Below the pieces are notes generated by a model, which saw nothing but the letters and a program-made list of their open reading frames with translations, had not been told where the DNA came from and ran no database searches. Source: JAVBLK01 sp031553565 (GTDB taxonomy: Bacteria; Bacillota; Clostridia; Christensenellales; DUVY01). From it: DNA of 64,000 bases. Where the stretch lies: assembly GCA_031553565.1 (NCBI GenBank), contig JAVBLK010000014.1:1-64000 (forward strand). The letters run 5' to 3'. Of this stretch, positions 16,664 to 25,731 are shown piece by piece. The translations under genes and the position numbers were made by a program. The number at the start of each line of letters is the position of its first letter. The stretch's first letter is position 1.

Positions 16664-16855
16664 ATGGCAAGAGTATGCGCGATGTGCGGCAAAGGCAAAC
16701 TGAAAGGAAACCTTGTAAGCCACTCCAACATCAAAACTAATCATCACTATGCGCCTAACGTTCAAAAGGTCAAGCTGGACGTAGACGGCAAGAAGACCAA
16801 GGAATACGTTTGCACACGCTGCTTACGTACAATGCGCCAGTCGACCGAGGCGTAA
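16664..16855 (+). CDS. rpmB: Ribosomal protein L28
   Basis: 63 residues, the usual size for bacterial L28 of the 50S subunit. Contains MARVCAMCGKG and HSNIKTNHHYAPNVQKV. Two CxxC pairs (CAMC near residue 5 and CTRC near 52) make a zinc-ribbon form. Monocistronic, with its own promoter and terminator. Confidence 0.97.
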   Translation: MARVCAMCGKGKLKGNLVSHSNIKTNHHYAPNVQKVKLDVDGKKTKEYVCTRCLRTMRQSTEA

Positions 16856-16896
16856 GTATCGGCGTTTTCCGGCAAAAAACAAAAAAAACGTCAATT

Positions 16897-16924
16897 TGCG
16901 CCCCCGAAACGGGGCGCATTTTTT
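16897..16924 (+). terminator. Intrinsic terminator of rpmB
   Basis: TGCGCCCC pairs with GGGGCGCA around a 6-nt loop and is followed by TTTTTT. Confidence 0.92.
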
Positions 16925-17384
16925 CGCTGTTGCGATATTCAGCTTGCCTATAACGGCTTTACGCTGACCTTGTTCCCGGGCTTTACGAACCGCCACAAGA
17001 AGTCGCCTATGATCCTGGGGCATTTGATACAGTATATCCTGATTTTTTTCATAATAATACGCTCCGCGGCCGATAAAAATATTGAACGGACGGTATTCCG
17101 CCGTTTATGTCCCATAATATGCCGTGATTACGCGGTTTGTCACACGTCAGACTGCGCAAAAAGTCCGTGATCGCCACTAAAAGCCGGATTTTTGACTACG
17201 TCGCGTACGTCTATGTACGCTTCCTCCGCCAAAAATCGCCGTTTTCGTGCCGCTGACGGCCATTTATCGCAGTCTGACTGCGAGCCGTCAGAGTTTTTGC
17301 GCAGTCACACGTCCGGGCTGTGCCCGGTTTTCCGCTGCCTGCCGCGCCTTTTATAAATGTCCGCGGCCTGCCGCGCCTTACCGC
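16925..17384. other. Intergenic region with long inverted repeats
   Basis: No gene. At 17127-17330 a structured repeat lies: CAGACTGCGCAAAAA near the left is mirrored by TTTTTGCGCAGTCACACG at right, and an inner stem GATTTTTG/CAAAAATC encloses GCGTAC/GTACGC. The architecture matches the repeats at 20985-21243 and 38812-38890. Confidence 0.55.
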
Positions 17385-17413
17385 TTGTCCAAAGGCGCCT
17401 TTTTTGGTATAAT
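17385..17413 (+). promoter_or_regulatory. Promoter of tilS, leaderless spacing
   Basis: TTGTCC (17385-17390), 17-nt spacer, TATAAT (17408-17413). The ATG at 17420 begins 6 nt after the -10 hexamer, where transcription should start, and no SD is possible. Confidence 0.8.
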
Positions 17414-17419
17414 CCGGTT

Positions 17420-18799
17420 ATGGATGAATTCCGCGATAAAATCATCAATACTATCAAGCGGCAGAACCTTATCCCCGCGGGGGCGGGCGTATGCGCGGCA
17501 GTGTCGGGCGGCGCGGACAGCATGGCGCTGCTCTGCTTTCTTCTAGAGGCGCGCGGGGAGCTTGGCATTACCTTAAGCGCGGTCAACATCGAGCACGGCA
17601 TACGCGGCAAGGAGTCTATACGCGATTCCGAATTTGTAAAGGACTTTTGCTTTAAGGCGGGGATCCCGCTGAAAATATTTATGGTCAACGCCCTAAAGCA
17701 CGCCGAGGCTACAAAGCAGGGCGCCGAGGCCGCCGCAAGGGAGCTTAGGTACAAGAGTTTCGAGTCTATGCGCGGCCGGGTAGATCTTATCGCGCTTGCG
17801 CATCACCGCGGCGACCAGGCCGAAACGATCCTGATGCGGCTTTTCCGGGGCAGCGGCGCCGGGCTGTCGGGGATGGGATATATCCGCGACGGGTTTTACA
17901 TAAGGCCTTTTTTGTCGGCCTCGCGCGCCGAAGTAATGGGTTATGTCACGCGCAACGATATTCCGTTCGTCAGCGACTCGAGCAATTCGGACAACACCTA
18001 TGACAGGAATTTTATAAGGAACCGTATCATGCCCAAGGTGACCGAGCGTTGGCAGGGGGCGGAGGCCGCTATCGCGCGCGCCGCCGTAAACATTGCCGCC
18101 GACAACGAATTTATCGAGAGCATGCTGCCCAAAGTTTCCTTCGAGGACGGCGAGGCGCTGATCGCCGCCGAAAAATTTGATTTGCACGACGCGCTTATAA
18201 GCCGGCTTATCTTCCGGTCGCTTCAAGCGATCGGTATCGAAAAGGATATCGAGGCTCGGCATATCGGCCTTATAAAGGAACTCGGGAAAACCGGGCCTAC
18301 GGGCGCGGCGGTCATGCTGCCGCAGGGCGCGTCCGCGGTAAAGGACAGCGACGGCGTCGCGTTCACATTGAGCGGCGCAGCCGCCGCGCCCGTATACGGC
18401 GGATCGTTTTCAGAGGCGGTTAAGGCCGGAAAGTTTGACGCGGGAAATTATGTCCTTAAGTTTGAGTTTGTAACGCAAAAAGAGTATAATGAAAATGTAC
18501 GCGAAAGGAACAGAGCCGCAGAAGGCGCAGTTTTATATTTCGACGCGGGGCAGGTCCCCTGCGAGGCCGTGATAAGGCCGCGTATGGCGGGCGACGTCTT
18601 CACCAAGTTCGGCGGCGGCACACTGCCGTTATCGGACTTTTTCATCGATAAAAAGATCCCTTCGCGAAAGCGGGCGAATTATCCTCTGATCGCGGACGGC
18701 AACCGTATCCTTTGCGTTTGCGGGATAGAGATCAGCGACGGGATAAGGATAAGCAAAAAGTCGGAAAAGATAGTGAAGGTGACATTTGCGCATATTTAA
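17420..18799 (+). CDS. tilS: tRNA(Ile)-lysidine synthase
   Basis: 459 residues. Attaches lysine to C34 of tRNA-Ile(CAU), changing its decoding from AUG to AUA; ATP-dependent and cytosolic. The PP-loop motif SGGADSMALL lies near residue 29, followed by EHGIRGKESIRDSEFV and the ATPase core including HHRGDQAETILMRLFRGSG near 130-150. The C-terminal third has the TilS substrate-binding region (RPRMAGDVFTKFGG near 395 and KKIPSRKRANYPLI). I start at the ATG at 17420: the upstream extension to 17357 would lie within the promoter. The transcript appears leaderless. Confidence 0.95.
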   Translation: MDEFRDKIINTIKRQNLIPAGAGVCAAVSGGADSMALLCFLLEARGELGITLSAVNIEHGIRGKESIRDSEFVKDFCFKAGIPLKIFMVNALKHAEATKQGAEAAARELRYKSFESMRGRVDLIALAHHRGDQAETILMRLFRGSGAGLSGMGYIRDGFYIRPFLSASRAEVMGYVTRNDIPFVSDSSNSDNTYDRNFIRNRIMPKVTERWQGAEAAIARAAVNIAADNEFIESMLPKVSFEDGEALIAAEKFDLHDALISRLIFRSLQAIGIEKDIEARHIGLIKELGKTGPTGAAVMLPQGASAVKDSDGVAFTLSGAAAAPVYGGSFSEAVKAGKFDAGNYVLKFEFVTQKEYNENVRERNRAAEGAVLYFDAGQVPCEAVIRPRMAGDVFTKFGGGTLPLSDFFIDKKIPSRKRANYPLIADGNRILCVCGIEISDGIRISKKSEKIVKVTFAHI

Positions 18800-18854
18800 A
18801 CCTGCGTTGCTTAAAACCGGCACGCGCCGCATTTTTCTTTGGCCAAAATCATTT

Positions 18855-18862
18855 GCTATAGT
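18855..18862 (+). promoter_or_regulatory. Possible extended -10 promoter
   Basis: TGCTATAGT forms an extended -10 about 27 bp upstream of the 18890 start codon; the -35 region is poor. A ribosome site (TGGAG) sits 7 nt before the ATG. Confidence 0.4.
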
Positions 18863-18889
18863 AAACATAAAAGTGTCTGGAGTATTTAA

Positions 18890-19897
18890 ATGGCTTATAT
18901 ACCGTATCCGATGAGGCTCTTGCCGGTCATAAGAGAGGACCACGCAGGCGGCGCAGTACTGAAAACACGTTTTTTTAAGGAAGGTGGCGAAAACATTATC
19001 GAGAGCATCGAGCTCTCGGCCGAGGACGGCAGCCTTTCCGTGATCGATAACGGCGAGCTTTCGGGCAAAGCCCTGGCGGCGTTTATCAAGAACGAGCCGC
19101 ATACGCTGGGTACGCGCGCCAAAAAATTCCCGTTCTTTCCGATGACTGTCAGGTTTATCGACACAGGCCGGGACACCGGCGCAGGGCTGCATCCTGCCGA
19201 CGGCTTTGCCCAGCGCAACGACAAGCGGCGCGGCACGGACAAGTGCTGGTATATTGCCGCCGCCGAGTACGGGGCGGGGATACATCTGGGCTTTTGCCGC
19301 GATATCGGCAGGCAGGAGTTTTTTGATGCGGCGCAGGGCGGACGCGTCAAGGAACTGATGAATTTCTACAAGGTTGCGCCCGGCGAAATATACAATATCC
19401 CTGCTGGGACGCCGTTTGCCGTCTCGCGCGGCGTAACGCTGATCGAAACTGCCGAAAGCGGCGGGACAATGTACAATCTGGACGGCAGCTCGGCCGCCGA
19501 TATTGAAAAGGCGTCCTATGCGGGCAGTTTCAACAAGCTGGACGCGCCGACGCAGGGCGGGCTGTTTGCCGCCGAAAAGAACGGCAATGTGATCACGCAT
19601 ATGGCGCACAATAAGTATTACTCTGTTTACGAGCTTAGGATAAAGCGCGAGATGAAGCTGACTATGAACGAGCGCAGCTTTAACGCGCTGACCTTTTTAT
19701 CGGGCGAGGGGCAGATCCAAACGGCCGGCGCGGATCCCAAAACTGAAAACTACAAGCCCGGCGATACCTTTTTTATACCGTGTCCGGCGGCCGGCTACAC
19801 GATCACAGGGACGGGCAAGGCGCTGATGTGTAAGCTTGAGGGCGACAATATGCATAAGGTTTTTGATAAGGAAGCCAGGATATCGGACTTTAAGTAG
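18890..19897 (+). CDS. Class I mannose-6-phosphate isomerase homologue, degenerate active site
   Basis: 335 residues aligning along its length with ManA-type isomerases, which interconvert mannose-6-P and fructose-6-P with one zinc. Recognisable anchors: GLHPADGFA (H101, first zinc His), DKCWYIAA, GEIYNIPAGTPFAV and GVTLIETAESGGTMY. Key residues are missing: the zinc Glu before CW (family TEC-W) is K118, the zinc His of the family GT-x-HA motif is F176, and the catalytic Arg of TYRVYD is N196. Isomerase activity is therefore unlikely; a sugar-binding or regulatory role is possible. It precedes a PfkB kinase. Residue equivalences are from memory of B. subtilis and Salmonella enzymes. Confidence 0.85.
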   Translation: MAYIPYPMRLLPVIREDHAGGAVLKTRFFKEGGENIIESIELSAEDGSLSVIDNGELSGKALAAFIKNEPHTLGTRAKKFPFFPMTVRFIDTGRDTGAGLHPADGFAQRNDKRRGTDKCWYIAAAEYGAGIHLGFCRDIGRQEFFDAAQGGRVKELMNFYKVAPGEIYNIPAGTPFAVSRGVTLIETAESGGTMYNLDGSSAADIEKASYAGSFNKLDAPTQGGLFAAEKNGNVITHMAHNKYYSVYELRIKREMKLTMNERSFNALTFLSGEGQIQTAGADPKTENYKPGDTFFIPCPAAGYTITGTGKALMCKLEGDNMHKVFDKEARISDFK

Positions 19898-20054
19898 GCG
19901 GGCAAGCAGCGCGGCAGGTCCGGGCTGCGTGCGTCAAATTGCCTACGTTTTTAACAATAGCTGCTATGCCGCCGGCTGCCCGGCAAGGACACGGCTTTTT
20001 GCCGCCAATAGACATATTCTAACGAATGTAAGAAAAAATATTACAGAGGAAACA

Positions 20055-20885
20055 ATGCGGAACATTTACGTTATCGGCGAATGCGCAATGGACTATATCA
20101 AGAACGAGGGCGCGGGGGACAAGACCTACCGCAAAGTCCCCGGCGGCTGCGCGGTCAATGTGGCGGCGGAGCTGGGCAAGCTGATCAAGGCGCAGGGACG
20201 TCAGGATATTGTCCCTTATATCGCCGCGCGTGTGGGCGACGACAGCTATGGCAGGGAGATCGCTTCCACGCTTAAAAAAGCGGGCGCCGATGTTTCATAC
20301 CTTGTGACGGATGAGGCCAGCACTACAATAGTATATATGGATATTGACGCGCGCGGCCAGCGTTCGTGCGCGGGCAGGTGCAGCGGCGCCGACGTCAATT
20401 TATGCGAGGCCGACGTTATAGGTATCGGGTTTAAGCCGGGCGACGCGCTGTGCTTTACAAGCGGAGGCTTTTTAAGCGGCTCCAGCCGCAGGGCGCACGA
20501 ATACGCGATACAAAAGGCTGCCGCTGCCGGCGCGATGATCTGTTTTGATATCAATATAAGGGAAGGGCTGTGGACGGAAAAGGATGCGGTCGATATACTG
20601 CTGCCATATGTGCGGTTGGCCGATATAATCCAGGTAAAGAGCCACGAGCTGAGGATGTTGTTCGGAAAGGCAGATATCGGCCCTTTGATGGACGTTGCAA
20701 AGGGCAAGGTCTGGGCGGCGCACACGGACGGCTTTATAGAAAGGCATTACAAGCGCGAAACCGCAGGCGGCGAGGTGACCGGCGAGGTCCGGCTGCCGGA
20801 AAGGTTTTATCGCGAAGTAGGGATGGGGGATGAGTTGTTTGCCAACCTTGTCCTCAAAGCCGTCGGCGGCGCAGAACCGGCCTGA
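20055..20885 (+). CDS. PfkB-family carbohydrate kinase, short
   Basis: 276 residues (typical family members are about 300-320). N-terminal VIGECAMDYI and the substrate-binding GGCAVNVAAELGKL are clear, as is VGDDSYGREI. The catalytic GxGD survives as GMGDELFAN near residue 258, so phosphotransfer may be possible, but the usual nucleotide-binding strand-turn before it is shortened and the C-terminus ends soon after. The ATG at 20055 is preceded by AGAGGA; an upstream start at 19836 would overlap the preceding gene. It follows the ManA-like gene on the same strand with 157 bp between. Sugar specificity cannot be told. Confidence 0.85.
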   Translation: MRNIYVIGECAMDYIKNEGAGDKTYRKVPGGCAVNVAAELGKLIKAQGRQDIVPYIAARVGDDSYGREIASTLKKAGADVSYLVTDEASTTIVYMDIDARGQRSCAGRCSGADVNLCEADVIGIGFKPGDALCFTSGGFLSGSSRRAHEYAIQKAAAAGAMICFDINIREGLWTEKDAVDILLPYVRLADIIQVKSHELRMLFGKADIGPLMDVAKGKVWAAHTDGFIERHYKRETAGGEVTGEVRLPERFYREVGMGDELFANLVLKAVGGAEPA

Positions 20886-20988
20886 TCCGGAATGGGCTTC
20901 GCCCCGCACCAAGCGCGAATTTTTTAGGCATAAAAAATTCGGTGCGGACTACTTAAAGAGTCCTTTTCAGGGAAACCCTGAAAAGTCG
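20886..20988 (+). repeat. Dispersed repeat unit A, copy 1
   Basis: 103 bp beginning TCCGGAATGGGCTTCGCCCC and ending GAAAAGTCG, repeated almost exactly at 21254-21356 and in diverged form at 38935-39024. Contains self-complementary segments AATTTTTTAGGC/CATAAAAAATT and TTTTCAGGG/CCCTGAAAA. Confidence 0.85.
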
Positions 20989-21243
20989 GTCTGATTTCAA
21001 CAAAATTGCGTGCCCGATTGCGGCTCCTGGCGTATTGCGATACGCGTCGTCGCCGAAATCGTGCCAGCTGCCCGGCTGAGGCCCCGCTTAAGGCGACAAG
21101 CCATGCGCATAAAAAGTCGGTCTGATTTCAACAAAACTGCGTGTCCGATTGCGCCTCCTAGCGTATTGCGATACGCGTCGTCGCCGAAATCGTGCCAGCT
21201 GCCCGGCTGACACCCCGCTTAAGGCGACAAGGCCGTGCGCATA
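20985..21243 (+). repeat. Tandem duplication of hairpin repeat unit B
   Basis: Two copies of a 131-bp unit (20985-21115 and 21116-21243). Each has GATTTC and GAAATC arms around an inner GCGTATTGCGATACGC hairpin. Two A units flank the pair. Coding potential is not credible. Confidence 0.85.
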
Positions 21244-21253
21244 ACCGGCGTGT

Positions 21254-21356
21254 TCCGGAATGGGCTTCGCCCCGCACAAAGCGCGAATTTTTTAGGCATA
21301 AAAAATTCGGTGCGGACTACTGAAGGAGTCCTATTCAGGGAAACCCTGAAAAGTCG
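21254..21356 (+). repeat. Dispersed repeat unit A, copy 2
   Basis: Direct repeat of 20886-20988 with few substitutions; the two enclose the unit B duplication, giving the order A-B-B-A. Confidence 0.85.
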
Positions 21357-21536
21357 ATATTTTTTTGGCATTGCTGCCCGGCAGACATCCTTGGCTTGTC
21401 CGGATTTTTGTTGCGTTTGATTTATGTTTTTAATGGGATTTTAATAATTTTCTGTAACATAATTGTGTACTTTTCGGGCGCGGAATGGTAAAATCTTGCA
21501 ATATACTTAAAATGTCGGGGATACTTATACGATAAC

Positions 21537-21695
21537 TAAACGCTGATTAAATGAGCGAGATTTTAAATGAGCGGATTTTCGAGCGGGAAACGGCTTGTTT
21601 TTTGCGGGCGTAGCAGAGCTACGTACGCCAAAAAGAAGACTTTTCGCAGCCGATAAAGCCGCCCTGTAAATCGAAGTGAATTAATCAGCGTTTAC
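21537..21695 (-). repeat. MITE-like element, complete
   Basis: Terminal inverted repeats TAAACGCTGATTAA and TTAATCAGCGTTTA, central hairpin GCGTAGCAGAGCTACG. Same subfamily as 1-107. Flanks ATAAC and ATAAG are near-duplicates. It lies in the leader region of the ABC exporter gene. Confidence 0.9.
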
Positions 21696-21759
21696 ATAAG
21701 TACCCACTGCAATTACCGGGTAGCCGGCATTTTTTATGCTTAGTAGGAGATAGTGAATA

Positions 21760-24336
21760 ATGGCAATGTTGAAATTAACTGATATCAGAAAGACCTATCA
21801 GGCTGGCAATACTTACGTGCAGGCGTTAAAAGGCGTTTCGCTGGCGTTCCGCCGGTCGGAGTTCGTTTCGATCCTGGGGCCGTCGGGCTGCGGCAAGACA
21901 ACTCTTTTAAACATAATCGGCGGGCTTGACCGTTACGACAGCGGCGACCTTATCATAAACGGCGTTTCGACCAAGCAGTTCCGTGATTCGGACTGGGACG
22001 CCTACCGCAACCGCTCGATAGGCTTTGTGTTCCAGACCTACAACCTTATCGGGCATCAGTCGGTGCTGCAGAACGTCGAGATCGCCATGACTCTGTCGGG
22101 CATTTCGCCTGCCGAAAGAAAGCGCCGGGCGACCGAAGCGCTTAACGCCGTTCAGCTTTCCGACCAGTTGCATAAGCGTCCGAACCAGCTCTCCGGCGGC
22201 CAGATGCAGCGCGTCGCGATCGCGAGGGCGCTGGTAAACAACCCCGACATTATCCTTGCCGACGAGCCGACCGGCGCGCTCGACACGCAGACCAGCATCC
22301 AGATAATGAACATATTAAAGGAGGTCGCAAAGACCCGCCTTGTCATTATGGTCACGCACAATCCGGAGATGGCGCAGACCTTCAGCACGCGCATAATCCG
22401 CCTTTTGGACGGCGCGGTTATCAGTGATACTTTGCCGCTTACACAGGCGGAAATGGACGCAGTTTGCGTGCCGCAGGAGGAGCTTTCCGTAGCGGAGGCC
22501 GTAGGCGTAAAAGCTGATGCCGCAAACGGGGAAGGCGCGGCCGTAAAGAGCGCAAAGGGGCGTAAAAAGTACGTAGACGGCAAGCCGCAAAAGACCTCGA
22601 TGTCGTTTTTTACCGCGCTGAACCTCTCGTTCAAAAACCTCCTGACCAAGAAGGGCAGGACGATTTTAACCGCGATTGCGGGCAGCATCGGTATTATCGG
22701 CGTGGCGCTTGTGTTGTCGCTGTCAAACGGTATGAGCATTCAGATAAAGAAGATACAGACGCAGTCCGTGGACGGGATCGCGTTAAATATTACTGCGGGC
22801 ACACAGCTGAATATAGCCGAAACCATGAACCAAACCAGAGGCAGCGGGCAGCAATATGAAGAATTTCCCGCCGGCGATGAAATAATAAGGTATAATTCTA
22901 ATCTGGCGATATATCATACCAACGAGATAACGCAAGAATATGTTGACTATGTCAAAGGCCTTGACCAAAGGCTTTATAAAAGCATAGAGATCGAAAGCGG
23001 CACCAGGATGAACCTTCTTACCAAATTCCAGGACAACAACGTTCAGGCGCTCGCTTATACGCCGCAAACCGGCAGCATGTCCAGTATGTCTTCGCTTATG
23101 GGCGGCTCGGGCTATTTTACGGAAACCTCTAAGCGTTCCGGCTATTTGGAGGAGAATTATGAAGCCATAAACGGCAGATTCCCCGACCAGGCTAATGCCG
23201 GTGAGATAGCATTGGTCGTTGATAAATATAACCGTTTGCCGGACGATTTTTTTACGACGTTCAAATTTATTCTGACTTCAGGGACAAAATATACTTTCTC
23301 GGATTTTGTCGGGAAAGAGCTGCTCAAATATGTGCCTAACAACGATTATTATGAGAAATATTTTCATGATCCTACCGGGGTAAACCGTGAGGCTTATAAG
23401 GCAAAGACTAATCTTTCCGAGCTTTATGAAAATGCGTTTGGCTTAAAAATAACCGGAATCCTGCGCGTCAAAGAAGGGGCGAAGGATAATTATTCGGTAC
23501 AAGGCATAGTTTTTACAGATGCCTTGAAGGAAAAATTGAAGTCAGACAGCCAAGCATCTGACGCCGCTCTTTTGCAGCAGACAGTAAATTACAACGTTAC
23601 TTCGCCGGGAAACGTTTATAGAACTGATTGGCCAACTAACTTCCCGACAAACACAGGCGATCCGGATACGAATAAGGCGAATGAAACACTTAATTTGACA
23701 TACGCAGCTTTAAACTCGTCAAATCGCAATACGCTGCAGACGTTGCGTTTCAGACTGGGCGGGGCAGATACGCCGATGCAGATAGAAATCTATCCGGTCG
23801 ATCTGACGTCAAAGACCAAGATAAAAGAGTATCTTGACGCGTACAACAATAGCCATACCGACGCCAAGATCGTATACACTGATATGGTGGAGCTTGTTTT
23901 TGACACGGTCGGACAGTTTATTAACGGCGCGACGTACGCACTGGTCGCTTTTGCGGCGGTTTCCTTGGTCGTTTCGTCCATTATGATAGGCATAATAACC
24001 TATGTTTCTGTAATAGAGCGAACCAAGGAAATAGGAATTTTACGAAGCGTGGGCGCAAGGAAAAAGGATATCAGCCGCGTCTTTAACGCCGAAACGTTTA
24101 TTATCGGGCTTGTTGCGGGAACTATCGGCGTTGTGATATCATTCTTGCTCACTTTCCCGATAAACTGGCTGATCAATATGCTGGTTGCCGGCGGGATGAA
24201 GGATCTGGCGCAAATGTCGATATGGCATGTCGTGGGGCTGATCGCAGGCAGTACGCTGCTTACAATGTTCGCAGGGCTTTTGCCCGCGTCATGGGCGGCA
24301 AAGAAAGACCCTGTGGTCGCGCTGCGCACGGAATAA
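21760..24336 (+). CDS. ABC exporter, fused ATPase and FtsX-type permease
   Basis: 858 residues, a single-chain MacB/LolD-LolE-type system. ATPase at about 1-225: Walker A GPSGCGKT, signature LSGGQ, Walker B IILADEPTGALD, H-loop VTHNPEM. A linker leads to one membrane helix (about 300-322; ILTAIAGSIGIIGVALVLSLSNG), a large extracellular region (about 325-715) and three further helices in the FtsX domain, ending KKDPVVALRTE. Members act in mechanotransmission, peptide or antibiotic export or lipoprotein release; the substrate here is unknown. RBS AGGAG. A MITE lies 65 bp upstream. Confidence 0.92.
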   Translation: MAMLKLTDIRKTYQAGNTYVQALKGVSLAFRRSEFVSILGPSGCGKTTLLNIIGGLDRYDSGDLIINGVSTKQFRDSDWDAYRNRSIGFVFQTYNLIGHQSVLQNVEIAMTLSGISPAERKRRATEALNAVQLSDQLHKRPNQLSGGQMQRVAIARALVNNPDIILADEPTGALDTQTSIQIMNILKEVAKTRLVIMVTHNPEMAQTFSTRIIRLLDGAVISDTLPLTQAEMDAVCVPQEELSVAEAVGVKADAANGEGAAVKSAKGRKKYVDGKPQKTSMSFFTALNLSFKNLLTKKGRTILTAIAGSIGIIGVALVLSLSNGMSIQIKKIQTQSVDGIALNITAGTQLNIAETMNQTRGSGQQYEEFPAGDEIIRYNSNLAIYHTNEITQEYVDYVKGLDQRLYKSIEIESGTRMNLLTKFQDNNVQALAYTPQTGSMSSMSSLMGGSGYFTETSKRSGYLEENYEAINGRFPDQANAGEIALVVDKYNRLPDDFFTTFKFILTSGTKYTFSDFVGKELLKYVPNNDYYEKYFHDPTGVNREAYKAKTNLSELYENAFGLKITGILRVKEGAKDNYSVQGIVFTDALKEKLKSDSQASDAALLQQTVNYNVTSPGNVYRTDWPTNFPTNTGDPDTNKANETLNLTYAALNSSNRNTLQTLRFRLGGADTPMQIEIYPVDLTSKTKIKEYLDAYNNSHTDAKIVYTDMVELVFDTVGQFINGATYALVAFAAVSLVVSSIMIGIITYVSVIERTKEIGILRSVGARKKDISRVFNAETFIIGLVAGTIGVVISFLLTFPINWLINMLVAGGMKDLAQMSIWHVVGLIAGSTLLTMFAGLLPASWAAKKDPVVALRTE

Positions 24337-24350
24337 CAGCTAATATTTGC

Positions 24351-24379
24351 TTGACTAAACATTGCTGATACTATATAAT
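24351..24379 (+). promoter_or_regulatory. Sigma-A promoter of rpmE
   Basis: TTGACT (24351-24356), 17-nt spacer, TATAAT (24374-24379): near-consensus. Start expected near 24386, leaving a leader of about 36 nt. Confidence 0.88.
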
Positions 24380-24421
24380 GCACCTTGCAATTCAAAATTA
24401 AATGAGGTCAAAGAAAAGAAC

Positions 24422-24625
24422 ATGAAGAAAGATATACATCCGAATTATCACGATGTGACGGTGCAGTGCGCATGCGGCGAAAGCTTTATAACGGGCACGA
24501 CCAAGAAGACCGACGTTATGAAGGTCGAAATCTGCTCTAAGTGCCACCCGTTCTTTACGGGCAAGCAGAAGATGGTCGATACCGGCGGACGTATCGATAA
24601 GTTCAACAAGCGTTACGCAAAATAA
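24422..24625 (+). CDS. rpmE: Ribosomal protein L31, zinc-binding form
   Basis: 67 residues. 50S protein bridging the subunits. MKKDIHPNYHDVTVQCACGESF and the later CSKCHPFFTGKQ give the cysteine-containing (C+) form that binds zinc. The start is the ATG at 24422; an earlier in-frame codon at 24362 lies within the promoter. Monocistronic between its own promoter and terminator. Confidence 0.97.
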   Translation: MKKDIHPNYHDVTVQCACGESFITGTTKKTDVMKVEICSKCHPFFTGKQKMVDTGGRIDKFNKRYAK

Positions 24626-24677
24626 GTTCAGTGTGATCTGTGTAACCCTGTAATGTTTCAGTATTGATATTATCAAG

Positions 24678-24706
24678 AGATGCGGTATATTTGCCGCATC
24701 TTTTTT
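24678..24706 (+). terminator. Intrinsic terminator of rpmE
   Basis: GATGCGG pairs with CCGCATC around an AT-rich 8-nt loop, followed by TTTTTT. Confidence 0.9.
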
Positions 24707-24742
24707 GTATGCCGGATATTTTCAAGTTGATTTACTATACGT

Positions 24743-24771
24743 TTGTTTTTCCAATGCTTTTCCTTTATAAT
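24743..24771 (+). promoter_or_regulatory. Promoter of phosphoesterase gene, leaderless spacing
   Basis: TTGTTT (24743-24748), 17-nt spacer, TATAAT (24766-24771). The ATG at 24778 begins 6 nt after the hexamer. Confidence 0.8.
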
Positions 24772-24777
24772 CTTTGT

Positions 24778-25479
24778 ATGAAAATCTTTGCGATCTCCGA
24801 CCTGCATCTTTCGTTGAACAATCCGAAGCCTATGGATATTTTCGGCATGAAATGGGATAACTATGTCGAAAGGATCTGTGCGGACTGGCGGGCGAGGGTC
24901 GGGGATGACGATATAGTGCTTATAGCGGGCGATATCAGCTGGGCGATGTATTTGGAAAAAGCCGTGCCCGACCTGCAATTTATCGGCGCGCTGCCGGGGC
25001 ACAAGGTGATCCTGCGCGGCAATCATGACTATTGGTGGAAATCCATATCGCTGGTGCGCGAAGCCCTGCCGGTTAAAATGTACGCGGTTCAGAACGACGC
25101 GGTAAGAATAGGGGATAACGTGATCTGCGGCTCGCGCGGCTGGACGGTGCCCGAAACGGCGGGGGCGTTCGAGAGCGAGCAGGATAAAAAAATATATCTG
25201 CGCGAGTGCGAGCGGCTTAAGCTTTCCTTTACTTATGCGCAGCGCATAAGAAAAACCGGAGACAGGCTGATATGTATGACGCATTATCCGCCGTTCAACC
25301 TAAAGCGCGAGGACAGCGACTATACCGCACTCATTGGCGCGGCGGGCGCGGAGGCGTGCGTATACGGCCATCTTCACGGCTACAACACCCGCAAGGATAA
25401 CGTAATAACAAAGGGCGGGGTCAGGTATATACTGACGTCCTGCGACCTTATCGGGAACAAGCTGGCGGAAATTTTCTAA
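24778..25479 (+). CDS. Calcineurin-like metallophosphoesterase
   Basis: 233 residues. The binuclear metal site motifs are intact: AISDLHLS (D-x-H) at residue 7, GDISWAM, GNHDYWW, and the C-terminal H at MTHYPPF plus GHLHGY. Cytosolic; the substrate of this subgroup is not known. The ATG at 24778 is chosen because transcription should begin there; the frame extending to 24664 reads through the rpmE terminator. Confidence 0.92.
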   Translation: MKIFAISDLHLSLNNPKPMDIFGMKWDNYVERICADWRARVGDDDIVLIAGDISWAMYLEKAVPDLQFIGALPGHKVILRGNHDYWWKSISLVREALPVKMYAVQNDAVRIGDNVICGSRGWTVPETAGAFESEQDKKIYLRECERLKLSFTYAQRIRKTGDRLICMTHYPPFNLKREDSDYTALIGAAGAEACVYGHLHGYNTRKDNVITKGGVRYILTSCDLIGNKLAEIF

Positions 25480-25731
25480 ACGGAAAGCGCACCGTTTTTA
25501 TCGGCGCAGAAACGAAGGAACACGTACAATACTATTTTTGCGCGTCATACGTTTCCGCCTTGACTGCGCGCCTTCATATATAGTACAATATGCAAAGCAA
25601 AAAAACGGAAGTATCAGGTAACCGCTGATTAGTTCGATTAATCAGCCTTTACTTAGAACTGGCGAAAGAGAGCCGCGCAAGGGAATGCCCGCCCGCTTGT
25701 GAATTTTTCTGACTAAAATGCGTGTTTTTAG
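25480..25731. other. Intergenic region with solo MITE ends
   Basis: No gene. 25618-25652 consists only of the two MITE termini fused around TTCG (GTAACCGCTGATTAG then TTAATCAGCCTTTAC), a deletion product that forms a perfect small hairpin. Confidence 0.6.
25618..25652 (+). repeat. MITE remnant reduced to its termini
   Basis: 35-bp palindrome made of left and right terminal repeats only, with the whole interior deleted. Confidence 0.8.
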
